64,000 nt of DNA, from the NCBI GenBank assembly GCA_022376925.1, contig JAIOJX010000004.1, positions 125,885,123 through 125,949,122 on the forward strand, written 5' to 3'. The translations under genes and the position numbers were made by a program. The notes beneath the pieces were generated by a model that saw only the letters and a list, made by a program, of their open reading frames with translations, ran no database searches and was not told the DNA's origin. This document shows, one piece after another, positions 22,037 through 31,690 of the stretch. Source of the stretch: Tragulus kanchil. Its lineage: Eukaryota > Chordata > Mammalia > Artiodactyla > Tragulidae. How positions within the stretch are numbered: position 1 is the first letter of the stretch; every line of letters begins with the position of its first letter.

Positions 22037-22055
22037 ACTGGCAGGTAGAAAGACA

Positions 22056-22535
22056 AGGAGAAGGGTCTGAGAAAGGTAGAAAGGTTGAGGAGATGGTAGA
22101 GTGGATGAGAGAGGATCAAACCAGAGAAAAATTATTTATAGCAGGAAATGCCTAGTGGGTTTTTTTAAACAGTGAGGCTAATATTTAAAGTTTTTGTATT
22201 ATATATATATACTGTTTTGGACTGTGTTGTAATCTATGTCCATAACCTCCTAAATTTTAGTAAAAGTTTGTAGTGCACAATTTGGTCAATAATGCTTTGG
22301 AATAAAGAAACTAAAACGGTGTTTGACCAGGAATGGAAAGGTAAAAAGTCTTTCAAAAGCAGCCATTACAGGAAAGAAGATGCAATATGGCACTTAGAAA
22401 CAGGGAATTATGAAAATATATCCAGGCAATATTACATGTAATATGTACTCTTGTGAAATTAAAGGATAAATTCTTGTAATTCTAGAAAAGGAATGTTGTA
22501 TCAAGCTCAATAATTTTTCAAACATGATTTCGAAG
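22056..22535. other. Unclassified AT-rich sequence with (TA)n
   Basis: No gene or transposon recognised. A short TA run lies at 22200-22211. The block is duplicated at about 23141-23620. Confidence 0.45.
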
Positions 22536-22634
22536 TGTGCATGCTCAGTTGTGTCTGAATCTTTGTGATGCCATGCACTATAGCCCACTAGGCTCCTGTG
22601 TCCGTGGGATCCTCCAGGCAAGAATACTGAGGTG
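22536..22634 (-). mobile_element. Bov-tA SINE (antisense), left part, split by a younger SINE, copy 1
   Basis: 'gtgcatgctcagttgtgtct', 'gtgatgccatgcactatagc', 'gtccgtgggatcctcc' form the antisense BovA. It is interrupted at 'aagaatactg' by the CHR SINE at 22635. It continues after it from 22897 with the tRNA head, which is garbled in this copy. Confidence 0.88.
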
Positions 22635-22896
22635 GGGCTTCCCTGGTGGTCCAGTGGGTAAGGACGCTGCCTTGCAGTGCAATGAGCGCTGGTTCGATCC
22701 CTGGCCTGGGAAGATCCCGCGTGCTGTGGAGTGGCTAGACCAATGTGTCCAACTACCGAGCCGGAGTTCTAGAGCACATGCGCCCAGAGCCGGTGCTCTG
22801 CAGCAACAGAGGCCACTGCAATGGGAGGCCCACACAGACCAGAGAACAAAGATGTAAATATATGAAAGACCAATAGAAGTGACCTAAAAATAAAAA
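22635..22896 (+). mobile_element. CHR-type SINE nested in Bov-tA, copy 1
   Basis: A sense element: 'gggcttccctggtggtccag' head, 'ggttcgatccctggcctggg' B-box region, 'gaccaatgtgtccaac', 'gagccggtgctctgcagc', 'gcccacacagacc' and tail 'gaaagaccaatagaagtg'. The target word 'aagaatactg' plus 'RRgtggg' is present on both sides (22620-22634 and 22897-22913), so this is a target-site duplication inside the older SINE. Confidence 0.92.
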
Positions 22897-23620
22897 AGAA
22901 TACTGGAGTGGGTTTTCATTTCCTCCTCCTGGAGATCCACCTGAGACAGAGATCTGCTCAACATTGTCAGGTGAACTTTACCGAGCCATTGAACAGCTCT
23001 AATTGTCAGGAATTCTTCCGGATGAAGGAAATGGTGGATGGGTCAACAGTAGAAAACTCGTGAAATCTGCTAGTCCAGGTGATTGCAAAGAGTCAGACAC
23101 TACTTGGCAACTGAACAACAGACTGGCAGGTAGAAAGACAAGGAGAAGGGTCTGAGAAAGGTAGAAAGGTTGAGGAGATGGTAGAGTGGATGAGAGAGGA
23201 TCAAACCAGAGAAAAATTATTTATAGCAGGAAATGCCTAGTGGGTTTTTTTAAACAGTGAGGCTAATATTTAAAGTTTTTGTATTATATATATATACTGT
23301 TTTGGACTGTGTTGTAATCTATGTCCATAACCTCCTAAATTTTAGTAAAAGTTTGTAGTGCACAATTTGGTCAATAATGCTTTGGAATAAAGAAACTAAA
23401 ACGGTGTTTGACCAGGAATGGAAAGGTAAAAAGTCTTTCAAAAGCAGCCATTACAGGAAAGAAGATGCAATATGGCACTTAGAAACAGGGAATTATGAAA
23501 ATATATCCAGGCAATATTACATGTAATATGTACTCTTGTGAAATTAAAGGATAAATTCTTGTAATTCTAGAAAAGGAATGTTGTATCAAGCTCAATAATT
23601 TTTCAAACATGATTTCGAAG

Positions 23621-23719
23621 TGTGCATGCTCAGTTGTGTCTGAATCTTTGTGATGCCATGCACTATAGCCCACTAGGCTCCTGTGTCCGTGGGATCCTCC
23701 AGGCAAGAATACTGAGGTG
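23621..23719 (-). mobile_element. Bov-tA SINE (antisense), left part, copy 2
   Basis: Counterpart of 22536-22634. Its right part (23982-24100) is intact here, including the tRNA head 'gagattgaacctatgtc' and 'gagccacctgggaagc'. Confidence 0.88.
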
Positions 23720-23981
23720 GGGCTTCCCTGGTGGTCCAGTGGGTAAGGACACTGCCTTGCAGTGCAGGGGGCGCCGGTTCGATCCCTGGCCTGGGAAGAT
23801 CCCGCGTGCTGTGGAGTGGCTAGACCAATGTGTCCAACTACCGAGCCGGAGTTCTAGAGCACATGCGCCCAGAGCCGGTGCTCTGCAGCAACAGAGGCCA
23901 CTGCAATGGGAGGCCCACACAGACCAGAGAACAAAGATGTAAATATATGAAAGACCAATAGAAGTGACCTAAAAATAAAAA
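23720..23981 (+). mobile_element. CHR-type SINE nested in Bov-tA, copy 2
   Basis: Counterpart of 22635-22896. It differs by several substitutions in the tRNA-like head; this version fits the family pattern seen in the other CHR elements of the window better ('gggggcgccggttcgatccc'). Confidence 0.92.
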
Positions 23982-24100
23982 AGAATACTGGAGTGGGTTT
24001 TCATTTCCTCCTCCTGGAGATCCACCTGAGCCAGAGATTGAACCTATGTCTCATACATTGTCAGGTGAATTCTTTACCACAGAGCCACCTGGGAAGCTGA
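23982..24100 (-). mobile_element. Bov-tA SINE (antisense), right part, copy 2
   Basis: 'aatactggagtgggttttca', 'ctggagatccacctgagcca', 'ttctttaccacagagccacc'. It completes the element begun at 23621. Confidence 0.88.
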
Positions 24101-24131
24101 AACAGTTTTTTAATTTGTCCACAACTTGTCT

Positions 24132-24245
24132 TCTCTGGAGAAGGAAATGGTAACCTATTCCAGTATTCTTGCCTGGAAAATTCTTGCCAGGGCTACAGTC
24201 CATGGGGTCACAAAGAGTTTAACATGACTGAATGACTAACACTAA
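24132..24245 (+). mobile_element. BovA SINE fragment
   Basis: 'ctggagaaggaaatggtaac', 'ccagtattcttgcctgg', 'gctacagtccatggggtcac', ending 'atgactgaatgactaac'. The middle is shortened ('aaaattcttgccagggc'). Confidence 0.88.
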
Positions 24246-24254
24246 CTTGTCTTG

Positions 24255-24530
24255 ATAATCATAGCAGGCATTTAATGAGCACCTGTTCTTTGCTGAATAC
24301 TGTTGTAAATATAAAGATGTAGACAATTATTTAATCCACTAGCAACCTGGAACCCTTGAGACACAGAAAGATTAAGTAATTGCTGAACTCATTTAATTCT
24401 TACTGAAGCAGGTACTATTATATCCCCATTTGGCAGATCAGCAGTCTTAGGCACAGGAAGTTAACTGACTTGGCTTGATCACACACGGCTACTCAGAATG
24501 GAACTGAGATTTGGAACTCAGGCACTTTGG
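24255..24530 (+). mobile_element. MIR SINE
   Basis: Classic MIR order: 'aggcatttaatgagcacctg', 'actcatttaattcttactga', 'ggtactattatatccccatt', 'gatcacacacggctac', 'ggaactcaggc'. The middle carries an insertion of unplaced bases around 24325-24385. MIR predates eutherian radiation. Confidence 0.78.
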
Positions 24531-24596
24531 CTCAGTTATCTCCACAAGTATTTTCCAGCATTTCCTAAACCTTGATTGAGCTAAACACTCTACATG

Positions 24597-24803
24597 TGTG
24601 TGCTCCTGCTCAGTCATGTTTGACTCTTTGTGACCCCATGGACGATAGCCCACCAGGCTTCTCAAAGATCTGTGGGATTCTCTAAGTAGGAATACGGGAG
24701 TGGGTGGCCATTTTCTCTCCTTGAAGACCTTCTCAACCCAGGAATCACACCTGCATCTCTACGTTACAGGTAGATTCTTTCCCGCTGAGCCACCAGGGAA
24801 ATC
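24597..24803 (-). mobile_element. Bov-tA SINE (antisense)
   Basis: Antisense BovA ('ctcagtcatgtttgactctt', 'gaccccatggacgatagccc') followed by the tRNA head ('aacccaggaatcacacct', 'gagccaccagggaaatc'). Confidence 0.9.
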
Positions 24804-26189
24804 TTTAAGGTACAGAGGTAAAAAGATAAATGAAAAAAAAAAGCATTTCTTCGAAGTGTTCACATTCCCATTTGGGGGAGGGATGTGCACACGCGCGTGC
24901 GTGTGTTTGTGTGTGCATGAAGGAAGGAAGGGGTGAAATAAGACGTGGTTGATATCTGCAAGATGTTTGTATTTTCACTAAGGGAAAGCAAATGAGGATG
25001 AAACCTTTGTAGGTAGTTATACCCAACATTGGAGTAAAGCGTAGAGAATTTCCTAAGGGAACATTCATTAATTTTAAAAAAAATTCAGCTGTTCGACTGT
25101 TCTGCTGATATTTTGAGGGGACAACAATACAATTCAGAATTTGAGGTCTAAGTATCTGTCTATCTCAATGTTAAACCCATCTTCACTTTGTGCTTCCACT
25201 GAACTTCATCTGCACGTGGGGCCACCTCTGCTGACCAGTCACAGTGGGCACAAGTTCCACTGGAATCAGGAGCTCTGATTCCAAGAGAATGACTGGCTGG
25301 AGATGGTGGCTGTTGGCATGACGGAAGTCTTGAGTCAGGCACTACTTGATGGAGCCATGTGTGATTAAAATGAGGGATGGTGTTAAACACTAAAAAATTA
25401 TTATTCAGATTTCAAAAGTAGAGTGCTTGAAAAGTGCTTTATTGTGCATTCCCATATTTTTTTGTTTTAGATCCTGAGGAAATTTGCCTCTTCCCATTTT
25501 CTTGTGTAATCCCTGTTTCCAAAGACAATTAAGCCCTTTTGGATAAAGACATCTAAATTTCAATTTCAATATAGAGATAATTATATGTGAGTGATTCTGT
25601 CTTCCTTCACTCTCTGTATCACTTAGAGTTGAGTTTCTGTTAGGAGTTATATCTGGCAGTGGCTTAGATAAATGGGACAGACACACAGACACACATGCAC
25701 AAATAAATCTGGGGGACAGTAATACAGGGATGCCATAGGCACCAAGGCTGACCCTATTCTGTTGGGCAGAAATGTCAGATAATTGATCTCTTGCTTGCCA
25801 GCTCATGATCACAAGATGGCTGCTGCACCTTCAGATTCACACACATGTTCCAGGCAAATGGATAAAGTGTGAAGGGCTCATGGGGAATATCAGCTGGATC
25901 TCACTGTCTTAAAGGACTTTCTCTAAAGAACCACTCAGCAATTTTTGTTTCTGTCTCATTGCCTAGATCTCATATGGCCACCTCTAGTACATGCATACTG
26001 CTGTCCCAGATAAAATCGGGGTTCTCTTAGTAAGTAAGAAGAACCCTGGTATTGAGTAGATATCAGCAGTGTTTGTGCTCTCTCACTCATTCTCCTCAAG
26101 CATCAAATATTTGTAGAACTGTAAAGTATTTACTTACGCAAACATTAGAGATAATGTGGACCAATATTACCTTCTCATGGTATAGATCA
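24804..26189. other. Unclassified sequence with (GT)n
   Basis: A GT/GC-alternating tract lies at 24886-24920 ('cacacgcgcgtgcgtgtg'). I find no recognisable transposon or exon in the remainder. Open frames up to 135 codons (25405-25812 minus) have no domain. Confidence 0.45.
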
Positions 26190-28550
26190 GGTCACCAAAT
26201 ACCAGAAATACTGTTTTCCATTTAGAGTCAGGGAAGAGAGAAATGGGAAACTTAATTCTTACGTTGCTTATGGTGGGTATTACATTGGTATTTCATTGCA
26301 TATGTTTGACTGTAAATTACTTAAATTGCTTGAATGTGGGGTATAAGTAGTGTGAAGGAAGAACTGCCAAATATATCTTTGTGTTTCCCTCAGTAAATAC
26401 TCCAAAATTCCCTGGAGAGATATCTTTAAATATTATTTGAGTTTATTGTATTATGAGTATCATTCACAAAACGTCAGAAGGGAGAAGGAATGGAATTTAT
26501 ATATAAAAAGAATACATTCAAAACGTAGAGGAGGCAGAGCAATATAAAAATATTACTTAGAAAACATACTTCAATGTTTAGGAATGTATCTCTTGCGGAA
26601 CTGACGTTTCATTTGGACCACATACTGTTTCATGAAGACCCAGATGAATAAAGAGGAATGAAGCATGTGGTATTAGATTTTCTTTGAGAAATCTTTGCTG
26701 CTTCAGACTGCTGTTTGGGTGCGTTGCAGTTGATGTGTTTGTCCAACCATTGCTTTCAGGTCTTGTGTTTTGTTTGTTCTCCAGTTTTCTTAATCTTATT
26801 AGTCTCAGGGTTTCCTTTCTTTTCTTTGTATCTTCCAGCAGTAAGGACTAACATTTTGCCAACAGCAACACCTATTCTAACTTTTCTTTCTAAAAACTAG
26901 TTTCGTTTGAGAAGGTCAGGTGTTCTTGATTGGCACTTTTTGTGTCTCTTTTCCTAGGGGTACTTGCATTGTGCATCATGGGAACTCAGGTTTGTAAATG
27001 AGATCCCTGAGGAAGTATCTCTTTATTTGATTTCCCAGTTGCTCTACAACCCTTTTCTCAGAATGTCACCGTTCTTAAGCACACATACTGGATTTTTAGC
27101 ATTGATTTTATTCTACCTGCACTTAAAGCTTCTTAGGTAGGCAATGACTCTGCTTTTTATTGTTTCATTATGCTGCATTAGAAGGCCTCTTTCACTGAAG
27201 TAATGAAATTTCTTTCTTCTTTTATGGGAAAAATACATAATTAATTATTCAGATATTAGAGAAATAAGAGTTGGTAAACCATTTCCCTGAGAAATGTCAA
27301 GGATTAAGTCACCAAAAGAGAACTTGAGGAAATCAATAGGCCACGCCTGGGTCAGGCAAGGCTTAAGTAAGGTCACCAAATACCAGAAATACTGTTTTCC
27401 ATTTAGAGTCAGGGAAGAGAGAAATGGGAAACTTAATTCTTACGTTGCTTATGGTGGGTATTACATTGGTATTTCATTGCATATGTTTGACTGTAAATTA
27501 CTTAAATTGCTTGAATGTGGGGTATAAGTAGTGTGAAGGAAGAACTGCCAAATATATCTTTGTGTTTCCCTCAGTAAATACTCCAAAATTCCCTGAGAGA
27601 TATCTTTAAATATTATTTGAGTTTATTGTATTATGAGTATCATTCACAAAACGTCAGAAGGGAGAAGGAATGGAATTTATATATAAAAAGAATACATTCA
27701 AAACGTAGAGGAGGCAGAGCAATATAAAAATATTACTTAGAAAACATACTTCAATGTTTAGGAATGTATCTCTTGCGGAACTGACGTTTCATTTGGACCA
27801 CATACTGTTTCATGAAGACCCAGATGAATAAAGAGGAATGAAGCATGTGGTATTAGATTTTCTTTGAGAAATCTTTGCTGCTTCAGACTGCTGTTTGGGT
27901 GCGTTGCAGTTGATGTGTTTGTCCAACCATTGCTTTCAGGTCTTGTGTTTTGTTTGTTCTCCAGTTTTCTTAATCTTATTAGTCTCAGGGTTTCCTTTCT
28001 TTTCTTTGTATCTTCCAGCAGTAAGGACTAACATTTTGCCAACAGCAACACCTATTCTAACTTTTCTTTCTAAAAACTAGTTTCGTTTGAGAAGGTCAGG
28101 TGTTCTTGATTGGCACTTTTTGTGTCTCTTTTCCTAGGGGTACTTGCATTGTGCATCATGGGAACTCAGGTTTGTAAATGAGATCCCTGAGGAAGTATCT
28201 CTTTATTTGATTTCCCAGTTGCTCTACAACCCTTTTCTCAGAATGTCACCGTTCTTAAGCACACATACTGGATTTTTAGCATTGATTTTATTCTACCTGC
28301 ACTTAAAGCTTCTTAGGTAGGCAATGACTCTGCTTTTTATTGTTTCATTATGCTGCATTAGAAGGCCTCTTTCACTGAAGTAATGAAATTTCTTTCTTCT
28401 TTTATGGGAAAAATACATAATTAATTATTCAGATATTAGAGAAATAAGAGTTGGTAAACCATTTCCCTGAGAAATGTCAAGGATTAAGTCACCAAAAGAG
28501 AACTTGAGGAAATCAATAGGCCACGCCTGGGTCAGGCAAGGCTTAAGTAA
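26190..28550 (+). repeat. Tandem duplication 10 (1181 and 1180 bp)
   Basis: 26190-27370 is repeated at 27371-28550. The only difference I saw is 'ccctggagagat' against 'ccctgagagat'. Copy 1 ends '...gcttaagtaa' and runs straight into copy 2 at 'ggtcaccaaa'. The unit contains no transposon I recognise, so neither transposition nor repeat-mediated exchange explains it. Confidence 0.97.
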
Positions 28551-29350
28551 CTGGGTTCAAGATACGTCAATTGTCTCCAGTTTGGGGATCAGCTAAGAGT
28601 GGGTACACCCTCTAAGGGAAAAAAGGTACTGAGTGGGTATCCCAAAAGGGAAAAAGGCTTCAAAATAAGGAGAGACTTGGCAATTAGACAGACCTGAAGC
28701 AGGATGCCATCAAGGCTACATAGCACGAGCTTGGAGAGTAGGCAAAATAGCCTCAGTATCGTAAAAGATGTAATCAGCTAAAACGTGCTCTGGTACATGT
28801 GCTTCAGGCAGTAAGCATGGCCAGATAGTCCTGGAGTCCAGGAACAGTGGTTTCCAAGGGAGGCAGATTCTCATGGTTCAGAGAGAATCTTTAAGAGAAG
28901 TAAGAACAGGGTTTGTGTAGGCAAAGTTTATCACAGTTGGAAATGGTCATCTTGGAGATATTTAGAAATAGAATTTGAGGCATTGAGGCCCCAACTGGAG
29001 TTAGAAAGGTGCTAATCTTTAGTTTACAGACCAATTGTATTTCATAGATCTCTTCCTATGTCCCTGTGCTTTATTCCTTCCCTCTATATTATATGTTTAA
29101 TTTGTTAGTGAAAGATTTTTTTTTAAAATGATCTTAGAAGAAATCAAGGTGCTATGTTTTTTGGGATGATGTGTGCTTGCTGGTGTGAGGGCTTGTGTTT
29201 GTGAATTTGTGTTTGGAGAAACACAAATGGTGGTGGAAGAGTGTTGTTAGGCATGGGAGAAAAGCAGAATGCAAAAAAATATAGGAAATACAGGAAAAGG
29301 AGAGAAACAGTCCAGACCAACTTACCTGTATGACCTGAATATAATTTTCT
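28551..29350. other. Unclassified sequence
   Basis: Nothing recognised. 28600-28680 holds two similar short stretches ('gggaaaaaaggtactgagtg' and 'gggaaaaaggcttcaaaata'). Confidence 0.4.
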
Positions 29351-29948
29351 TCAAAAAATTACATTGCCTTGCTGGACAGCTCTGATGGTTAGAGAGATTC
29401 TCTCAGGTTATCTCTACTCACTGAGATAAGTTTTGCCTCCAGGAACAATAAAGCAAATAAATTCTTTCATTAGTAAGACAACTTCTCAAATTCAAAGCAA
29501 AGATTATATTTGCCACAGTTTTGTGGGATCAAAGAAGGTGTTCTCACAACCCAGAAACTTCCATAGGAGAAGCCATTGATGAAAACAGTCATCATACACT
29601 TAATTTTATTAATCAAAGCATATACTGTAAACATTTCCAAACAATGCCTTTTCAGTGCTCTTAAAATTATCAACTTAAGAGTATGTTCATAAACAGTTGT
29701 TGAATTTCTCTTTTCTGCCTTTTAAACTCAAAGGATGAAACAGTTTTAAGTGGAAATATCTACAATTCTAAGTACTAAAATCTGTTGGTATTTGACCTCG
29801 AAGATTTTGCCTTATTTCCTCTTCCCGGAAGGATTCCTATATTTAAGGGTGCAGTGGAGATTGAAATTTAAACTCAATCCAGACAGGGAACAAACCAACA
29901 AGCCACAATAAAAATGAAAAGAAAATGTTTACCTCATTGCGTAGTGGA

Positions 29949-29993
29949 TACACACACAACATGCACGCACACAGCTGTGTACACACACACACC
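29949..29993 (+). repeat. Interrupted (CA)n microsatellite, copy 1
   Basis: 'cacacacaacatgcacgcac' followed by 'tgtgtacacacacacacc'. Duplicated near 31121-31165. Confidence 0.9.
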
Positions 29994-31120
29994 ACTCTGT
30001 CACTCTGACCTCACTCCCCAGCAGATATTTTTTTTACCTGGTGAAATTTTTTGGGTTTGGGTTTCCATAATGGATTTGCATAAGCAGATTCTCAGAGGCA
30101 GTGAATTCTATAGACCCTCCTGTAGAATAGCGCTTAAGGCTTAGCCTCTAAACAATCCTATGTTGAGCTGTTACTGAGGAGGATTTTTGGTTATTTAGTC
30201 AGAGTACTAGAACCCTGTCCTTGGAATGTTATGTACACTCCAGAGAAACCTATTATGGAAGGTGATGGTTTGACACTGAGAAGGACAGAGAGCTAAGACT
30301 TTGAGATAACAGAGCAACTAGCATCATCTCCTTTGTTCTTACTTGTTAAATGAAGTTAGTCAACAGGATGACAGCATTGGACACAAGACTTGATTTCATT
30401 CTACCCTAGTAGAGACATGGAAGGATAGTAGCCACTACCATTTTAGCAACTACCATTATCTACAAGAAAGAATCTCAGAACTGGGCATGATCACAATGAC
30501 TTGTGTCAATTTGCCAAACACTTCAAACAATTACATCGCCTTGCTGGACAGCTCTGATGGTTAGAGAGATTCTCTCAGGTTATCTCTACTCACTGAGATA
30601 AGTTTTGCCTCCAGGAACAATAAAGCAAATAAATTCTTTCATTAGTAAGACAACTTCTCAAATTCAAAGCAAAGATTATATTTGCCACAGTTTTGTGGGA
30701 TCAAAGAAGGTGTTCTCACAACCCAGAAACTTCCATAGGAGAAGCCATTGATGAAAACAGTCATCATACACTTAATTTTATTAATCAAAGCATATACTGT
30801 AAACATTTCCAAACAATGCCTTTTCAGTGCTCTTAAAATTATCAACTTAAGAGTATGTTCATAAACAGTTGTTGAATTTCTCTTTTCTGCCTTTTAAACT
30901 CAAAGGATGAAACAGTTTTAAGTGGAAATATCTACAATTCTAAGTACTAAAATCTGTTGGTATTTGACCTCGAAGATTTTGCCTTATTTCCTCTTCCCGG
31001 AAGGATTCCTATATTTAAGGGTGCAGTGGAGATTGAAATTTAAACTCAATCCAGACAGGGAACAAACCAACAAGCCACAATAAAAATGAAAAGAAAATGT
31101 TTACCTCATTGCGTAGTGGA

Positions 31121-31165
31121 TACACACACAACATGCACGCACACAGCTGTGTACACACACACACC
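31121..31165 (+). repeat. Interrupted (CA)n microsatellite, copy 2
   Basis: Counterpart of 29949-29993 in duplication 11. Confidence 0.9.
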
Positions 31166-31690
31166 ACTCTGTCACTCTGACCTCACTCCCCAGCAGATAT
31201 TTTTTTTACCTGGTGAAATTTTTGGTTGGTTACCATAATGGATTTGCATAAGCAGATTCTCAGAGGCAGTGAATTCTATAGACCCTCCTGTAGAATAGCG
31301 CTTAAGGCTTAGCCTCTAAACAATCCTATGTTGAGCTGTTACTGAGGAGGATTTTTGGTTATTTAGTCAGAGTACTAGAACCCTGTCCTTGGAATGTTAT
31401 GTACACTCCAGAGAAACCTATTATGGAAGGTGATGGTTTGACACTGAGAAGGACAGAGAGCTAAGACTTTGAGATAACAGAGCAACTAGCATCATCTCCT
31501 TTGTTCTTACTTGTTAAATGAAGTTAGTCAACAGGATGACAGCATTGGACACAAGACTTGATTTCATTCTACCCTAGTAGAGACATGGAAGGATAGTAGC
31601 CACTACCATTTTAGCAACTACCATTATCTACAAGAAAGAATCTCAGAACTGGGCATGATCACAATGACTTGTGTCAATTTGCCAAACACT

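Larger units (their letters stand above)
19739..22055 (+). repeat. Tandem duplication 8 (about 1.155 kb unit)
   Basis: 19739-20890 is repeated at 20894-22055, offset 1155. The last 70 bases of copy 1 carry several deletions relative to copy 2 ('gtccatgattgc' against 'gtccaggtgattgc'; 'cttggaacaaca' against 'cttggcaactgaacaaca'; 'ggcagtagaaa' against 'ggcaggtagaaa'). Copy 2 starts in the middle of a SINE. Confidence 0.95.
21988..24105 (+). repeat. Tandem duplication 9 (1085 bp offset)
   Basis: From 21988 the sequence is repeated at 23073, offset 1085. The copies stay aligned to about 22945. From there to 23072 copy 1 becomes a scrambled version of copy 2's end (23985-24110): shared words such as 'acattgtcaggtgaa' persist between unrelated bases. 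Within the SINE, copy 1 has 'gacgctgcc' and 'gcaatgagcgctgg' where copy 2 has 'gacactgcc' and 'gcagggggcgccgg'. Confidence 0.93.
29351..31690 (+). repeat. Tandem duplication 11 (about 1.17 kb unit)
   Basis: 29351-30522 is repeated at 30523-31690. Copy 2 begins with 'cttcaaacaattacatcgcc' where copy 1 has 'cttcaaaaaattacattgcc'. Near 30046 copy 1 has 'ttttttgggtttgggtttcc' and copy 2 'tttttggttggttacc', the only large internal difference. The unit carries an interrupted (CA)n. Confidence 0.96.

Noticed and set aside
22635..22720. tRNA gene
   Set aside because: tRNA-like A and B boxes belong to the SINE head; the rest of the cloverleaf is lost and a SINE body follows.
24886..24920. Z-DNA-type regulatory element
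   Set aside because: The alternating GC/GT tract could adopt it, but this is ordinary microsatellite sequence with no promoter around it.
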